Below, one piece after another: positions 21,723-34,518 of a stretch of 61,954 nucleotides of DNA. The translations under genes and the position numbers were made by a program. The notes under the pieces are model-generated. The model did not search any database. It worked only from the letters and a program-made list of their open reading frames with translations, and was not told where the DNA came from. Numbering within the stretch: the first letter of the stretch is position 1; each line of letters opens with the position of its first letter. Source of the DNA: Chara braunii (Eukaryota > Streptophyta > Charophyceae > Charales > Characeae); NCBI GenBank assembly GCA_003427395.1, contig BFEA01000198.1:982713-1044666 (forward strand), read 5' to 3'.

Positions 21723-23530
21723 AATCTAGGGCCCTTCCCCGGACACGGGTTTCCAACGGGCCTGCTGATACCAGTACCCGGGCCTGTACCCATGCAGCGC
21801 CATAGCTGCTTTCTCAATAGTCGGCGCCTGTCCGGCAAACAGCGCAGCGCAAAGTCACCAACTTCCAATAGCACACCTCTCTACACCGGAGCCTGCGGTA
21901 CAGACTGTGCACTACCAGGTGGCTGGCTGCGGGCGATATCCCGACTCACTCTTCTCTCTTATAGGGTTTTCCTCTGCGTTCTGAACGAGGGACTTAGATT
22001 AGTCCTTTTCAGACCTTTCCCCATTTTAAGAATTTTAAAACAATAGATTAATAATTAATCTTCACAAAATAATACTTAAGCCCAAAACCCAACGGTTGAT
22101 CGAGAACTAAACTCACACTTGTCAGTCTCAGACCCTAGCAACATGACTGCGGGTTCGGCGCTGAGGTCCCATAACGAGGTACTAAGGGTCACATTTCCCT
22201 TTTTAAAATGCAGCGCAGGCCTATCTTCATCGGGTACCCATGTCCGATGGCAAGGAGGGGGCTTATGACCCTCCACGAGGGGGGTGATAAGCCTCCTACC
22301 GATGCGGCCGCGGGTGCCCTTCTTTTGGGGGCCTAACCCCGCGGCGCTCAGTCGGTGCTCATTCCACAGACAGTGTATGCAAGGTCGGTCTACTTAGGCC
22401 GTGTACTGCTGGCTCGTAATTCGAACCGTTGGCCTCCCGCGAAAGGACAGGCCAACAGGCAAAAACTCGAGAATAGAAAATCTAGGTAATAATAATAAAA
22501 GTAATAAGGATAATAAACACGGAGAGAAAACGGCGACGCTTCAAACTTGTTCAGTGCCACATTTCCACCTGAATAACAATGTAAGTCCATGCACAAAACT
22601 TAAAACCCAACTTTCCTTTTCATACTTTTTCCCTCTGTATCTATCCCTTAACACGGCTACTGGGGTCCTATCGTGTGACTCAGACGAACAGGTCTGGGAA
22701 GGGTGATATGCAAGGAATCGAGCTAGTCTAGGCCACAGGCCACCGCTCGAATACCGTACAAGTCCACGCAGACCTCATTGTACCTGGTCTCCAGTACAAC
22801 TACCGGGGCCCTACTGCGAGGAGCTTAGATGCGCAGGTCCAGTACAGGTGATATACGAAAGGTTGGGCCTGATTAGGCCACAATACCACCACCCGAACTC
22901 GACCCCCGAACTGTTAGCCCTCCCCCTACGAAAAGACATGTTGAAAAGAGAGGAACCGCGTCAGGTATCAACTGATGGAGATATAATAATAATAATAGTA
23001 ATAATAAATATAATAGATAACAACTTTGAATGAGACGTAACGACGAACGACTATAGAACGTCGAGTTTTCTCGATTAGCAGCCGTCAGTCCACATAGACT
23101 AGGCTTTCAACTCTCATTTATTTTCCTTTTTCTTTGCATTTCCGCTTTTACTTTTGTTTTCTTAGCCCTGTCTTTTTATGACAGTGACCATTAGTCTGTG
23201 TACCTGACCCATAACTCAGTAGAGGGGCGATTGGCGCGCAGTTGAAAAGAGCCAGCCCCCTCACCTCCGTGTCCCAGGGCGAACCCGGCGGCTACCACGA
23301 TCACAGGCCGGTTGTGCTCTGCTGTACAACAGGGTGTCGAGCGTGCGTGGACCAATGGAAGTCCTGTGGCGCACCCCTTTTGCTGAGGGTTGCGCCACCG
23401 GGGCTGCCCTGCGCCGAGAATAACCCAGGTACCAGCCCTAAACAGCACCAGACGAGCCTTAGGGATCGATAAGTCAGGGCAGGGGACTAGCACTAAGCGA
23501 GGAACTGGTACACAAAGGAGGGTCGGGACC
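21723..23530. other. Noncoding with three tRNA-like T-arm words and a TAA tract
   Basis: CGTAATTCGAACCGTT (22,416), CACCGCTCGAATACCG (22,741) and CACCCGAACTCGACC (22,890) are diverged copies of a TAGGCC...CGAA module; the first is a reverse-strand B-box-like GGTTCGAAT. A TAA/TAG microsatellite lies at 22,983-23,015. No complete tRNA fold was found and no gene is called. Confidence 0.4.
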
Positions 23531-23534
23531 CCGT
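23531..23534. repeat. Target-site duplication CCGT, left
   Basis: CCGT immediately precedes TGTCG of the left LTR; CCGT also immediately follows CGACA of the right LTR at 61,295-61,298. Four bases is short for Ty3/gypsy (usually five), and the fifth base does not match. Confidence 0.7.
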
Positions 23535-23598
23535 TGTCGCGCGAGGCGGTTCCGCACCCCGCTGGGAGCGCTGAACCTCACGGTCGTATCACGCAGGA

Positions 23599-23604
23599 TT
23601 TATT
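23599..23604 (-). terminator. AATAAA polyadenylation signal in the 3' LTR
   Basis: AATAAA on the minus strand, ~65 bp before the LTR end and ~120 bp after the stem-loop, is well placed to end the element's transcript in R/U5. The same signal is at 49,669-49,674 in the 5' LTR. Confidence 0.5.
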
Positions 23605-23705
23605 TTCGAAGAATCAACTAGTCACCACTCCAACCGTGCGTGCGTGCTATACCTCTCACGACGCCCTGCGACAGGTCGGGACGTCACGAGGTACAACTTA
23701 CCTCT

Positions 23706-23830
23706 ACCCGAGGGGCTGTCACCACCCTTAGGTATGCGTATCCCTGCTGAGCTATCGGCCCACGTGCGAAGGCTTTTACATGCCTGAGTAGAGGTAGGTC
23801 GGCCGAGGGCGTTTGCTCGATCGTTGTAGC
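23706..23830 (-). promoter_or_regulatory. LTR core with R stem-loop, 3' LTR copy
   Basis: Minus strand ACCTAAGGG (23,733-23,725), loop TGGTGACAG, CCCTCGGGT (23,714-23,706) form a stem with one mismatch and one G-T pair. Upstream lie GCCTTCGCACGTGGGCC, a weak TATA-like TGTAAAA and GAGCAAACGCCCTCGG. The order, wording and spacing match 3,071-3,192 in the 1.6 kb LTR. Placing the transcript start just upstream of the stem makes R-U5 about 0.2 kb and U3 about 11.5 kb. Confidence 0.6.
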
Positions 23831-24599
23831 ATGAAATGGGGTACGCGCGGTAAGACACCTAGAATTGACCCTCTACGTATTTCAGGTCGAACTTTTTAAT
23901 GGTAGTCTATTTCCGCTCTATGCTTTAATTTTCTGATGATCGAACCTGTCCAACTTTCCTAGCTACTAGGACTCTCTATCCTACTGAACAAATTATGTCA
24001 CAACTGTTAACAATCAGCACAGGATTTATATAAGACCATAATGAGTATGAGAGTATTACCTCCGGGAACCCTTTCCATTGTCACAAGTGCTGTGTGCCCA
24101 GGACTTTTCACGATGTCAAGCCCAGATTCAATCCAAAACCCACGAACAAAACAGACATGCACATGATAATGCAAAGACAATCCACATGCCATGCACTAGC
24201 GGAGTCAACCATCAATCCACACCTTAGACTATGTCCCTCACTTCCCAAACCATGTAATGCAGCTCTATCTTTTGAGAGTGACTAGGACCATTTAGGCAAT
24301 GACCACATGTGACAGTTTTACTGATCACAGGGTTCGACTTTAGATGTGGGTATCAAGTCAAAAGGGGGAAAAGTTGAATCGGCAACGACCGACCTGTTAT
24401 CGAATGATAACAGAAAATTAAGTCCTTTATGTAGAACTTCTTTTTTAATTGCAGTAGACCAAAGCAAAGACCTGTACACACACAGGTCAACAAGGATTCA
24501 ACATTCCCATTCGAGTTCCCATACATTGATATTAAAGGTTGAACCCTTAGATCTAATGTTTAAGCTCTAGGATCAAACATCCCAAAGTCTAATTTCTAA

Positions 24600-24855
24600 C
24601 TTCTATCTACCCTAAGTCATTTGTGACTTCTCCCTTTGTTCAAGGAGTCCCTTGCCTATGTCCTAGGTTGTCTCAGGGAAACTCATATTCTCTTTTCTCT
24701 CAGTCCTTGCATTCGCGGTGGTATGCCTATATCCTAGGTTGTCTCTTGCCTATGCCTATGTCCTAGGTTGTCTCATATTCTCTTTTCTCCCTTTGTTCAA
24801 GGAGTCCCTTGCCTATGCCTATGTCTTAGGTTGTCTCAGGGAAACTCACATAAGC
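24600..24855. repeat. Tandem CCTAGGTTGTCTC minisatellite in the LTR
   Basis: CTTGCCTATGTCCTAGGTTG recurs four times (with one ATATCCTAGG and one GTCTTAGG variant), spaced by CAGGGAAACTCA and TCTTTTCTC words. The same array is at 50,670-50,925. Confidence 0.8.
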
Positions 24856-25642
24856 ACACTTTATGGTGCTTATGTGGCAGTCCTACTGAGATCAAACTTA
24901 TGGTATTGACAACTCCTCCTTAGGAGTTTATTAACAACTGAGGCTACGCAAAGTTTCTCATTTTCTAGCTCTTCTATCCTTGCGGTATTCGCCTTCTTCT
25001 CTACTATTTTTATGGACTTTTGGAGTCGTCCCCAATGCAACACTCCCTTTTTCCTTTTCTCTTCTTCTTGTCCTGTCATACGCAAGTAGTGGGTTGACTC
25101 ACCCGGGAATCATCCACTCCTTGATCAATTCCAAATCAAACGGTTAGTCAAACGAGTAGTCGAATTGCTCCTACTGAAGCAATCAACCACCCTTCATAGC
25201 TCAAGCAATCCTCATGCGATCAAACAATTCACACAATCATGCGCGAGTGACTGGATAATTCATATGTGAGTATTTAGTTTTTGATAAACCCTTTTTAGAT
25301 CCAGATGTCAATAAAGAAGTTCAAGCAAGTAATAGGCGACCTTCCCGGAAGCCTCCTACTACTCCTTGATCGGAGCTCAGTCTACCTTTCATAAGCGTAA
25401 TAGGATGATCCAACGGGAGTCACCCTACTATTAACTTAGAGTCGGACGAGCTTGAGATTAAGTCAGTGATTTTTTTATGATTCGAAGTGTCATACTTGGT
25501 ACGTTAGAATGTAGCCAAGTGGTTTATATAGAATGACTCTATGGGAGCCTCCTATATCCGGATCCAATGTTAACTAATCAGGTCATTGGTAATCATGCAA
25601 TGCCAAACAAGTAGCGGAGTTACTCAATTCTCTTCCTGCTAG

Positions 25643-26306
25643 TTGATCCCTAGATCAAACAAAGTATTAAGATGACCCTTCCGAGATCCACATAATATCT
25701 GTTCGATGTGTAGGGAACCAAATTGTTTGTAATTGTCAATTGATCCCCAGATCAAACAAAATATTAAGATGACCCGCCCGGGAGCCACTAATATCTGTTT
25801 GATGTGTAGGGGATGATGATTATTTATAGTTGTTAATTGACCCCTAGATCAAACAGAATATTAAGATGACCCTCTCGGGAGCCATGTAACACTTGTTTGA
25901 TGTATAGGGAATCAAAATTGTTTGTAATTGTTAATTGATCCCCAAATCAAACCGAATATTAAGATGACCCTCCCGGGAGTCACCTAATATCTGTTCGATG
26001 TGTAGGGGATGAAGATTTCTTGTTAGTTGACCCCTAGATCAAACACCATATTAAGATGACCCTCCCAGGAACCATCTAATATCTGTTCGATGTATATGGG
26101 ATAAAGAAATGTTTTGTAGTTGTTAATTGATCCCCAGATCAAATAGAATATTAAAATGACCCTCCCGGGAGCCACCTAATATCTGTTTGAAATGGAGGGA
26201 TCAAGATTATTTGTAGTTTGTTAATTGACCCCTAGATCAAACAAAGTATTAAGATGACCCGCCTTGGAACCATCTAATATTTGTCCGATACATAGGGGAT
26301 CAAGAT
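25643..26306. repeat. Seven-unit array of ~97-bp foldback repeats, left LTR
   Basis: Units begin TTGATCCC or TTGACCCC at 25,643, 25,740, 25,837, 25,935, 26,027, 26,127 and 26,225. Each is itself an inverted repeat: TTGATCCCC...GGGGATCAA outside, ATCAAACAGAATATTA...TAATATCTGTTTGAT inside, CTCCCGGGAG at the centre. Units differ by point changes, several of which keep pairing. No spacer-like unique segments separate them. Confidence 0.88.
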
Positions 26307-28040
26307 TATTTATAGTTGCCCTGGGAGTTCATTTATTAAGTTAGGCAAATGCATGTTGACTTACACGGAAGACAACACAGATCGTCCTAGACTCAGGAGT
26401 TCGTGTACTCACCTGGGAGTACTTAATTCCCTCCTTAGGTCTCATCCGATCTTTCGATAGGAGAACTCCACGGGAGACTCCTATTACCTCTGCTTTTTTC
26501 AGTTATTTGAAAATGGTGTATTCCGCAGAAGTATCGGATTAGTTTTTGCCTTGGTTAAATCAGTTGAAAACGTGTACTTTATGGGAGTACCGGATTAATC
26601 TTGGATTTAACTGTTTGAGTTACCTGGAAAAACGCAGGGCATCTTTCCATCCTTAATGTTGAAGTCCAGGGCTAAATAGTTAGGCTGGGTAGCTTGCACG
26701 ACAAGTACCCTTTTAGTCATTCCAAACAACGCGACGACCCCAACGGAGGCCTCCATCAAACTGCCTTTGTTGTCTCAAAACCAAGCAGGCTAAGTTTCCT
26801 TCTCGGTTCTTTCCTAGGTTGTTTCCTTTCCTCAGGCAAGGTTCTTATTCCAATCATATAGTACTTTTTTTTAGTTAATATGATTAGTCCTGAAGAAACC
26901 TATAAACAGTATATCACATAAATACGCAGGTTTTTTGCTAGAAGAGGTGTAGTTTGTATGGGATATAGGGAAGGAAATCGATGACGCGTACCTTACAATT
27001 CCCTGCCTCCAGAGTTCCTCCTGAACTCTGGCAGCGCTCCCGCAATCGCCCTGTTTTGTCGGTCTCGTATTACACCTACAATGGGTCGTTTGGTCCTTTT
27101 GTAGGAATATATCTCTAGACACAAGCACATGAGATGAACAATCAGGAGAAAAAAATTATTGGAGGAGGATGGAGGAGGCAGGCACCATCACATATTGACA
27201 ATGTCCCTCTCCTCTCCATCGCCCCATATTATTTCCCTTCCCTAGCCCCTGCTTTCCTCTCCTTCCCTGACCCATAATTTAGCACAATTACTTAATTAAT
27301 CAATAAATAATAATAATAATAACAATAATAATAATGATAACATAATAACAATAATAATGATAATGTAAGGTATATATTTATAGACTGCCAAACAGCAAAA
27401 TCCATAGATGTCTAAAACATAAAAGAGTATAGAGTGCACATGCATTAAGTATTTATCAAAATAGAGCATTATAACGAAGTAATGAGCCAATGTCCAAGCC
27501 AGCAAGCAACATCAATGCAATATCCAGAATCGCTCTCCCTGTCTGGCGCACAGCGCCCAACCTACTCTAACGTATTATCCTACGATGCAGCCGGTTCACA
27601 CAACAAGATCATTTCGGTTCACATGTTTGCCCATACCATCGGCAACCTCTCTCTTATATACTTAGGCGCGTATCTTGTCACCCTTAATCAGACCTTGGTC
27701 ATCCCACACGATGCTTTATTCCTGAAGGTCACCCGATCATCCCTGTACCCCCTGGCTTCCAGCAGCTCGGCTATGGCCGCCTATGCCCTGTTTTGTGTAG
27801 GTGCCTAGGCACAACCTTCGTGGTCTGGCTAGTTGTACGACGCAGCTTAGTGAGGTCCGCTCGTCTACCTATCCAACTGATACGCCGTAGAAGCCTAAAA
27901 AACCCACATACGGAAATGTCGAATTGGCCTGAGATGAATATTCAGGCCCGCCTCCACTTAGGGCGGTCGTTTCGCTTGTTGGAGCCATGGCCCAGAACAA
28001 TGTGAGGTCTGACAGGGCCACTTGAGGGCTTGACCCTCAC

Positions 28041-28196
<156 letters not shown>

Positions 28197-30484
28197 ATAT
28201 GATTGAAAAAGCAAAGGCGAATTAACAAATTCTTGATTGCGGGTCCATATTGAAAACCCGGAAATCTGATACTGTCTAAAAGGTGAAACTGCATTCACTC
28301 TTCTTCAACCGAAAACCAGACCACTGAGTCCGAACGTCAGTAAGAGCCTACCCTTGCGGCCACCAATATAAGTAATCAAACCCCCTTCCTTTGGCTTGCA
28401 CCCGGTACCATATGCCTACGACATGTTTGCTTCAGAATGTCAAAGGTCGGTACTTTCCCGAACCCTCATTGGCGTCCACTACTCGATTCTGTGAGCCACA
28501 ATTTTTTCCCTGTGGGACACAACACTGGACTATGGATCGCCTGTGGGGTATGACCTTTGACAGCGAGTTGTAGCTCCCGACTACGGCTCCTTACCGACTT
28601 CTTAGTCTGCCGGTTTGTCTGTGCTTTCATTGATCTATTTGGTTGCACTGTGTCTATCTGTTCTGTCTTGTCAACCTCTGTCTCATTGGATTAGTAGTAA
28701 TAATTGATAATAATAATGACGGTTATCACAGTATTAGTGACAAATGCAGTTTTCAGCGTCTAGTCTGTAAGTTTTGTCGAGTAGGTCTCAGTTATATAGG
28801 GGTTGTAGCTGAAGTAATTCAGATAAGTCAGGCTTTTGGTTACCGCAGTTCTGATTAAACAAGGTCGGCGGCCTCCGAAAAAACCGGAAGTGGCCCGGAA
28901 GATCAGAGGCAGGTGATGAATTTGGTCTTACTTAGTTGGCCGTACCCAATCCCAGTTTTCTTAACCCAGCTAGTAAATACAACGGGGTCAATGCGTACCA
29001 AGGGCCCGGCGGAAAAGGAGCAGACCAGTAAACAACCGAAGTGTAGATCAAGAGGCAGTGTCCAACCATTCGTTCATTCAGACTGTGCGCCATGCGGAAG
29101 CGTTGTCTTTGCAACCTATGCAAGGAGGCCTGCAAGTGCCAGAGAGAGAGGTGGCCATAAGAGCCAAATCATTCATAGTCAATAGTAATAGTAGTAGTAC
29201 TAATAATAATGATCGTAATAATAATAATAATAATACTACTACTACTACTACTACTAATAATAATAATAATAATAAAATAGTAGTGGGATGACCATATTCA
29301 GGTTACACAATCATTTTAAAAGCCAGAAGTAGCACTGCCCTAGTAAGCCATTAATGGAGAAATCGTAGCACTAAAAACNAAATGTCAGTAAGGGCTTNCC
29401 ACCACCANCATATGTGTCTAAGCCCTTTTTACTACTCGGTACCCAACCTACTTCCTATACGGCCACATCCGGCCTACTAATTGTCAATGCAACTGTTGGC
29501 GTCAGTAGCCAACAAAATTCTTGAGGGTGTCCACCAATGCAGNTCATTGCCGATACCAGATTCGTGCCCTCACATCATCATCATCGTCATCCTTNNCTCT
29601 CCNNTTCCCTCTCACNCACATTCATGNAGTGGCCTANTGTCGGACTAATTCCTCAGATTTACAGTCACCTGTGNTTCTGTCCTTGTTTCTGCNTGTGTCT
29701 NTGATTGCATGTCTGACTNTGTACACATNAGTGCATTGGTTGTTTTGCAATAGTCCATGTTTAAGGCGAGAAAAGTGGGCAGTTGGTGGAGTCCACCCGT
29801 GCCGAGTCAGCAGTCCCCGTCCTAGTCAGTCCCGGTCCAATCAAGCAAGTACCGCATGGGACTGTGNGCACTACNGGCATGGGGAAAGGGTTAGACCAAT
29901 TAGNTGTTGCGCCCAACCATTTATCCATTCTTGCAAGAGTCNTGCGGACANGCTGCTACAACNTCTTGCGCGAAGGCGATCTGCAATGAGTTGCGCAGCN
30001 NCNGTCATCAGGGTNGAGTGGNCATNGCTGAGTCANCGTGCNTGTGAGCGTGTGAGAGTCAATNGGCAAGCGTGTGNGATANTCAGGGTGATCCTAAGTT
30101 GAGTGCGTGTGGGGGTGTCACATTGTCTGTGTTTCACAGTATGCCTTCGCATGTCTGTTTGTCTGTTCACTTGTCTGTGTATGTTGGTCTGTTTGTGTCT
30201 GTCCATTCCTGCCTTGTTTGTCTGCCTGCNCCCNATTATNTGTTCNTGNGCNTGTAGCTCACCGTATCTGCCTCTTCTTCCTCCCTTCTCCTTGCACACA
30301 GCCCCTTCCCCTCAGTGGCAACCCACCGAGATCACTGCGACCCGGACACTTCACCGGACCATTCAATTGACAGGAACGACGGGTGCTGTGTACAAAGAGG
30401 GCAGTGATGAAAACAGTGAGAACTGTTGGCTCGCATTCACTTGGCATTTCCTCATCTTAAGATAGATACTTACAACAATGTGGC

Positions 30485-30555
<71 letters not shown>

Positions 30556-30566
30556 TAATAATAAAA
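30485..30566. repeat. (TAA)n microsatellite, left LTR, second
   Basis: The equivalent at 56,575-56,631 is shorter and interrupted by TTATAA and TGATAA. Other TAA tracts: 27,301-27,365, 29,195-29,278, 32,092-32,180 and their partners at 53,376-53,505, 55,286-55,370, 57,697-57,735, 58,146-58,240. Confidence 0.95.
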
Positions 30567-31547
30567 TAGCGAAAATGATAGATTTCAGATTTGTCAAATC
30601 ATATTGCAATCGAGGGAATTCGAAACAGTCAAGAAAGCAGAAATTGTACCAATTTACTGTATCCGATTGCGAACGAGCATATTCCCGTCACCACGATCAT
30701 AAGCATCTTGTCATGTTTGATGCAGTTTACATAGGTGGTATATACATACGTATATATATATATATCTATATATATACATATATATATATATGTAATCTGT
30801 AGACAGAGAGGGAGAAGAGAACAACAACAAGGGTCTAGGACAAAATATTTTCGTCGGAGTTTTCATCAACTCATTAGGAGGCTGAACCCTCCTCAACGTC
30901 CATACATTGTTAAGTCTTCCCTCTTTTCTTTCCATTCTCCTTCTTCTTCTTCTTCTATTTCTTTGTCCGGCCCCTTCCTTATAGTGTTTCTCTCCCTCTC
31001 CTCGTTGTTGCCATCTTTGCGCACAATCGACCCCTTCCATCCGGCTTGCCTTCGTTTCCTCTTCCCGTTTTCACTATCATCTACCCACACGTTTTCTCAG
31101 ACCATGCTCAACTCACGTTCCTTATCCTCTCCCCGACTTGGTTTCACTTCAGCACTTTATTTCCTCCGAATGCATTTAGACTGTCACACCTATCGGGTAC
31201 AACCAAAATGAGGTTGCGCTATGTTTTGTGAAAAATTATCACAATCGTTTTCTCCTCCTCCTCTATCGCAGTCCCGACCTTTCCCCTACTTCCTCACACT
31301 CCTTCCCTCTCGCCGTGTCCTTCCTCCCTCCTTCTCCGCCTTCTCTGCCTCACTTGCTTATACATTCTTACTTTCTATCTTCGTTCGAGCTCGGTTCTGT
31401 CGCTCATTCTTAAGATCCCGTTTTGCGAACCTGCTTGCACTTGCTTTTCTCCCGCATTGTCGTTCGCGCCCGTCGATCGATCAAAGCTGCAGTGACCGCT
31501 TAATAGATCGTTACGTCGCCCGTACGCAACGATGATAGTTAGTGTGC

Positions 31548-31550
<3 letters not shown>

Positions 31551-31608
<58 letters not shown>
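31551..31608. repeat. (CT)n microsatellite and nearby CA tracts, left LTR
   Basis: (CT)n here; (CA)n at 32,415-32,474 and 33,201-33,264; (TAG)n at 33,405-33,500. Partners in the right LTR at 57,593-57,644, 58,483-58,522, 59,243-59,275 and 59,403-59,490 are mostly shorter. Confidence 0.95.
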
Positions 31609-31609
<1 letters not shown>

Positions 31610-31849
31610 ACTTTGACTTCGTACTGTTACGATCCCATTCAAATGTGAATAACTATCAAATATAAATAATAATAATAATAAGCAAGTGAGACCAGATAAT
31701 TGCGACCTCGATCCAATGGCAGACTTGTAACACCACGTATTAGCACAGCACAAGCTCATCGAATCTCATCATTATCGACAAAGAACCAACGTCGAACTCT
31801 TACGTGGCCCCTAGGCTACGAATGGCAGATTTTATCTGGCCTATTTATC

Positions 31850-32412
31850 ATGTCGAATGATGACTTCAACAGTTTCCCCGAAGTACGAGCATATAGCGAC
31901 CAATGTCGCGCGCTTCCAGCACCAGGTATGTCCCTTGCATCACTCACAACCCTCGATACCCAACACACAGATGCGGCACCCACCCAAGACCACCATGCGC
32001 CACCGATCAACGACGATCTTGGTAAGTCTCTTTCACTCCCTTTCTCTCTTCAGCACTCGTTCTCTTGCCTCTGTTGCATACACAACTCCAAAATAATAAT
32101 AATAATAATAATAATAGTAGTAGTAGTCGTAGTAATAATAATAATAATAATAGTAATAGCAATAATATCGATAATCCCGATGATAATAGTGCAAAGATAA
32201 AGGATGTATACAAGTTGTCTTTCCAACCCGGTACGATTAGGATCAAGGCGTGTTGTATTCCGGGCTTAGCAGTCACTGCTCCCCCCCTTTTCTTTCTCTC
32301 TTATACGTACACACACACACACACGTATCTTTCCTTGATGCAGTGATAGATTCATTCGATTTTGTTCATCCTACTGATGACACTACCGTGATGACAACCG
32401 TGAAATCTTCGC

Positions 32413-32480
<68 letters not shown>

Positions 32481-33065
32481 TCACGTATACACACATACAC
32501 ACACCATCGATGAGATGAGCAAAAACGGAATGAATCTTCCGCTGAAACGTGGAAATATACACTCCCAGTCTTTGCTTTGCTCATTCTACTGATCCAAGCA
32601 GTGTGCGGCGAGGCGCGGGCCGGAGACTTCACACTTTCACACTCTCGTTTTGCCGCAGCGATATCTCCCGCGCAGCAGGTATGTAGTATCCCAATCTTGT
32701 ATCGCTAAACTTTTCCTTCTCTCCTCCCTCTCGTTCTCCTCTCCCTTTCTCTCTCACTCACCCACACACACACAGTTGCCTACAGTAAAGGCGCAGACCA
32801 GAACAATAATTTTACTCAAAGTACAGATAGCGCAGCAGAAAACTCAGAGACCAGTGATCCGAATGATCGATATTGCAGCGCAGCCTCTACATCATCATCG
32901 CCACATGGTGTCAAGGGGCCTGGCGCTTATTCAAGAAGAATGTGTCAGTCCTGTTATTCACAGACGAAGAGGAGGGGGTCAGACGAAGGAGAGGGGATTA
33001 GACGAAGAAGAGGGGAAAGATGGGGATGTCGTCAGCGCCAAGTCTTCGGTACCGGTCTCAAATAA
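31850..33065 (+). other. Antisense exon-like open segments inside the LTR
   Basis: Plus strand, opposite to the element. Segment 31,850-32,021 encodes MSNDDFNSFPEVRAYSDQCR and onward to a donor G|GTAAGT. Segment from 32,344 follows acceptor TTTCCTTGATGCAG and keeps the frame (VIDSFDFVHPTDDTT). Segment 32,776-33,065 follows acceptor CACACACACAG and is open for 95 codons (AYSKGADQNNNFTQSTDSAA ... MCQSCYSQTKRRG ... QVFGTGLK) to TAA; a candidate short exon ends at 32,678 before GTATGT in a phase that fits. Intervals between are microsatellite-rich, like introns. Proposed as a captured gene fragment; product unknown. Confidence 0.4.
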
Positions 33066-33198
33066 TCCCCCGTCCAGCGTTCCAATCCAATGTTGAGTCT
33101 GAATCCAAATGTCATCAAATCTCAAAGTCACAAATCTCTCTCACTCTCCTTCATACCTCTTTCTCTCCCCTTCTCACACACTCACATGCTCGAACACA

Positions 33199-33268
<70 letters not shown>

Positions 33269-34518
33269 ATCTGATAGCAGGTTCCATAGATGAGCGGGGG
33301 GGTGAGACCCTATTCACTCTCCATCTCCCGTTGATGGTAGTGACCGATAGTCGGGGCGAGATCGTCGCTCATTCACTCGCACATACATATACGCAGTAAT
33401 TGTAGTAGTGACAGTAGCAGTAGTAGTAGTAGTAGTAGTAGTAGCAGAGATAGTAGTAGGGATAGTAGTAGAGATAGAGATAGTAGTAGTAGTGACACCA
33501 AAGATCGTAAGACTTACATGTCTTTGCTCTTTCCTTTCCCAATGTCCTAGTTGTCGTCGTCGTTGGATGTTTTCCTGTTTCGTTACGCTGCAGTATGCCA
33601 AAGCGGTAGTCCAACCACAAGGTAGCTTACTAACGAAGTCCGGTGGTTGACACGCGCGGTTCGCGAAGTCGCTGGCAATATCACGGTTTCTCCTTCGATC
33701 TTCCCCCTTTCTCCCTCCTTTCTCCTTTCTCCTCCTCCCTCACCTTCTTCTTTTCCTTCTTCTTTCCTCGTCGTAGTTGTTGCGATTTGTTGTTTTAGCT
33801 TGTAGCCTCCGCAGTTACTCCCTCAAACGATAGCCTCTGCAATCTGACAGGCGATTTCCCTCTTCCTCTCCTATGCCTCCTCTTTCTCTCTCTTCCCCTT
33901 CTCCTTCTCCTTCTCGTGTCTCCCTTCTCGCAACCGTATTCAAGCTTCGTGCTGGCTATCGTGTCCGTACTTTCAATCGCATAGGTAAGTCTTGTGAGCC
34001 TGGCCGCGCCTTCTTTCTCTGCTCATCAACTCTTGCCTGCTAGCCTGCACCTCCCCCTTTTCTCATGCCTCTCCCCGCTCTTTCTTCCTCTTTCTCCTTC
34101 TTCTCACACCTCCTCTCTTCTGCGCACTTCCTCCCCACTCTGCGACACTAACTCCGTTGAGTTTCTACGACGGTGAGTCGAGATGCTCTGGTAGGACTAT
34201 CGAGATCTCAACCTCGACTGGCCTATCAGCCTTGGCTTCAAACGAATCCATCCTCAATAGCAGGTCGGATTAGTTCGAGCACAGTCCTGAATCTAGTTTA
34301 TAAAAACGGAAAGAAAAAGAATAAAAGAAAATAAAGGAAAGTAGAAAAAAAAAAAAAAACTTCGAAAACAAAATCTAACTTCCGACTTCCCCGTTGGGAC
34401 AACTGTCGGATTCGGCCTATGCCTAACTAACCTTCTTACATAGAGGTCACGGGTTCGAATCCCGCCTATCTGAGAGCGGGTGAAAAAGGCAGGCCCTGCC
34501 CCTCACAGCCAGCAAAAA

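Noticed and set aside
25643-26306. CRISPR-like array
   Set aside because: The repeats are contiguous ~97-bp units that vary, with no unique spacers, in a eukaryotic context.
34425-34475. A complete tRNA gene around the T-arm CGGGTTCGAATCCCG
   Set aside because: The T-arm is perfect, but no complementary acceptor stem, D-arm or anticodon arm lies at the right distance upstream.
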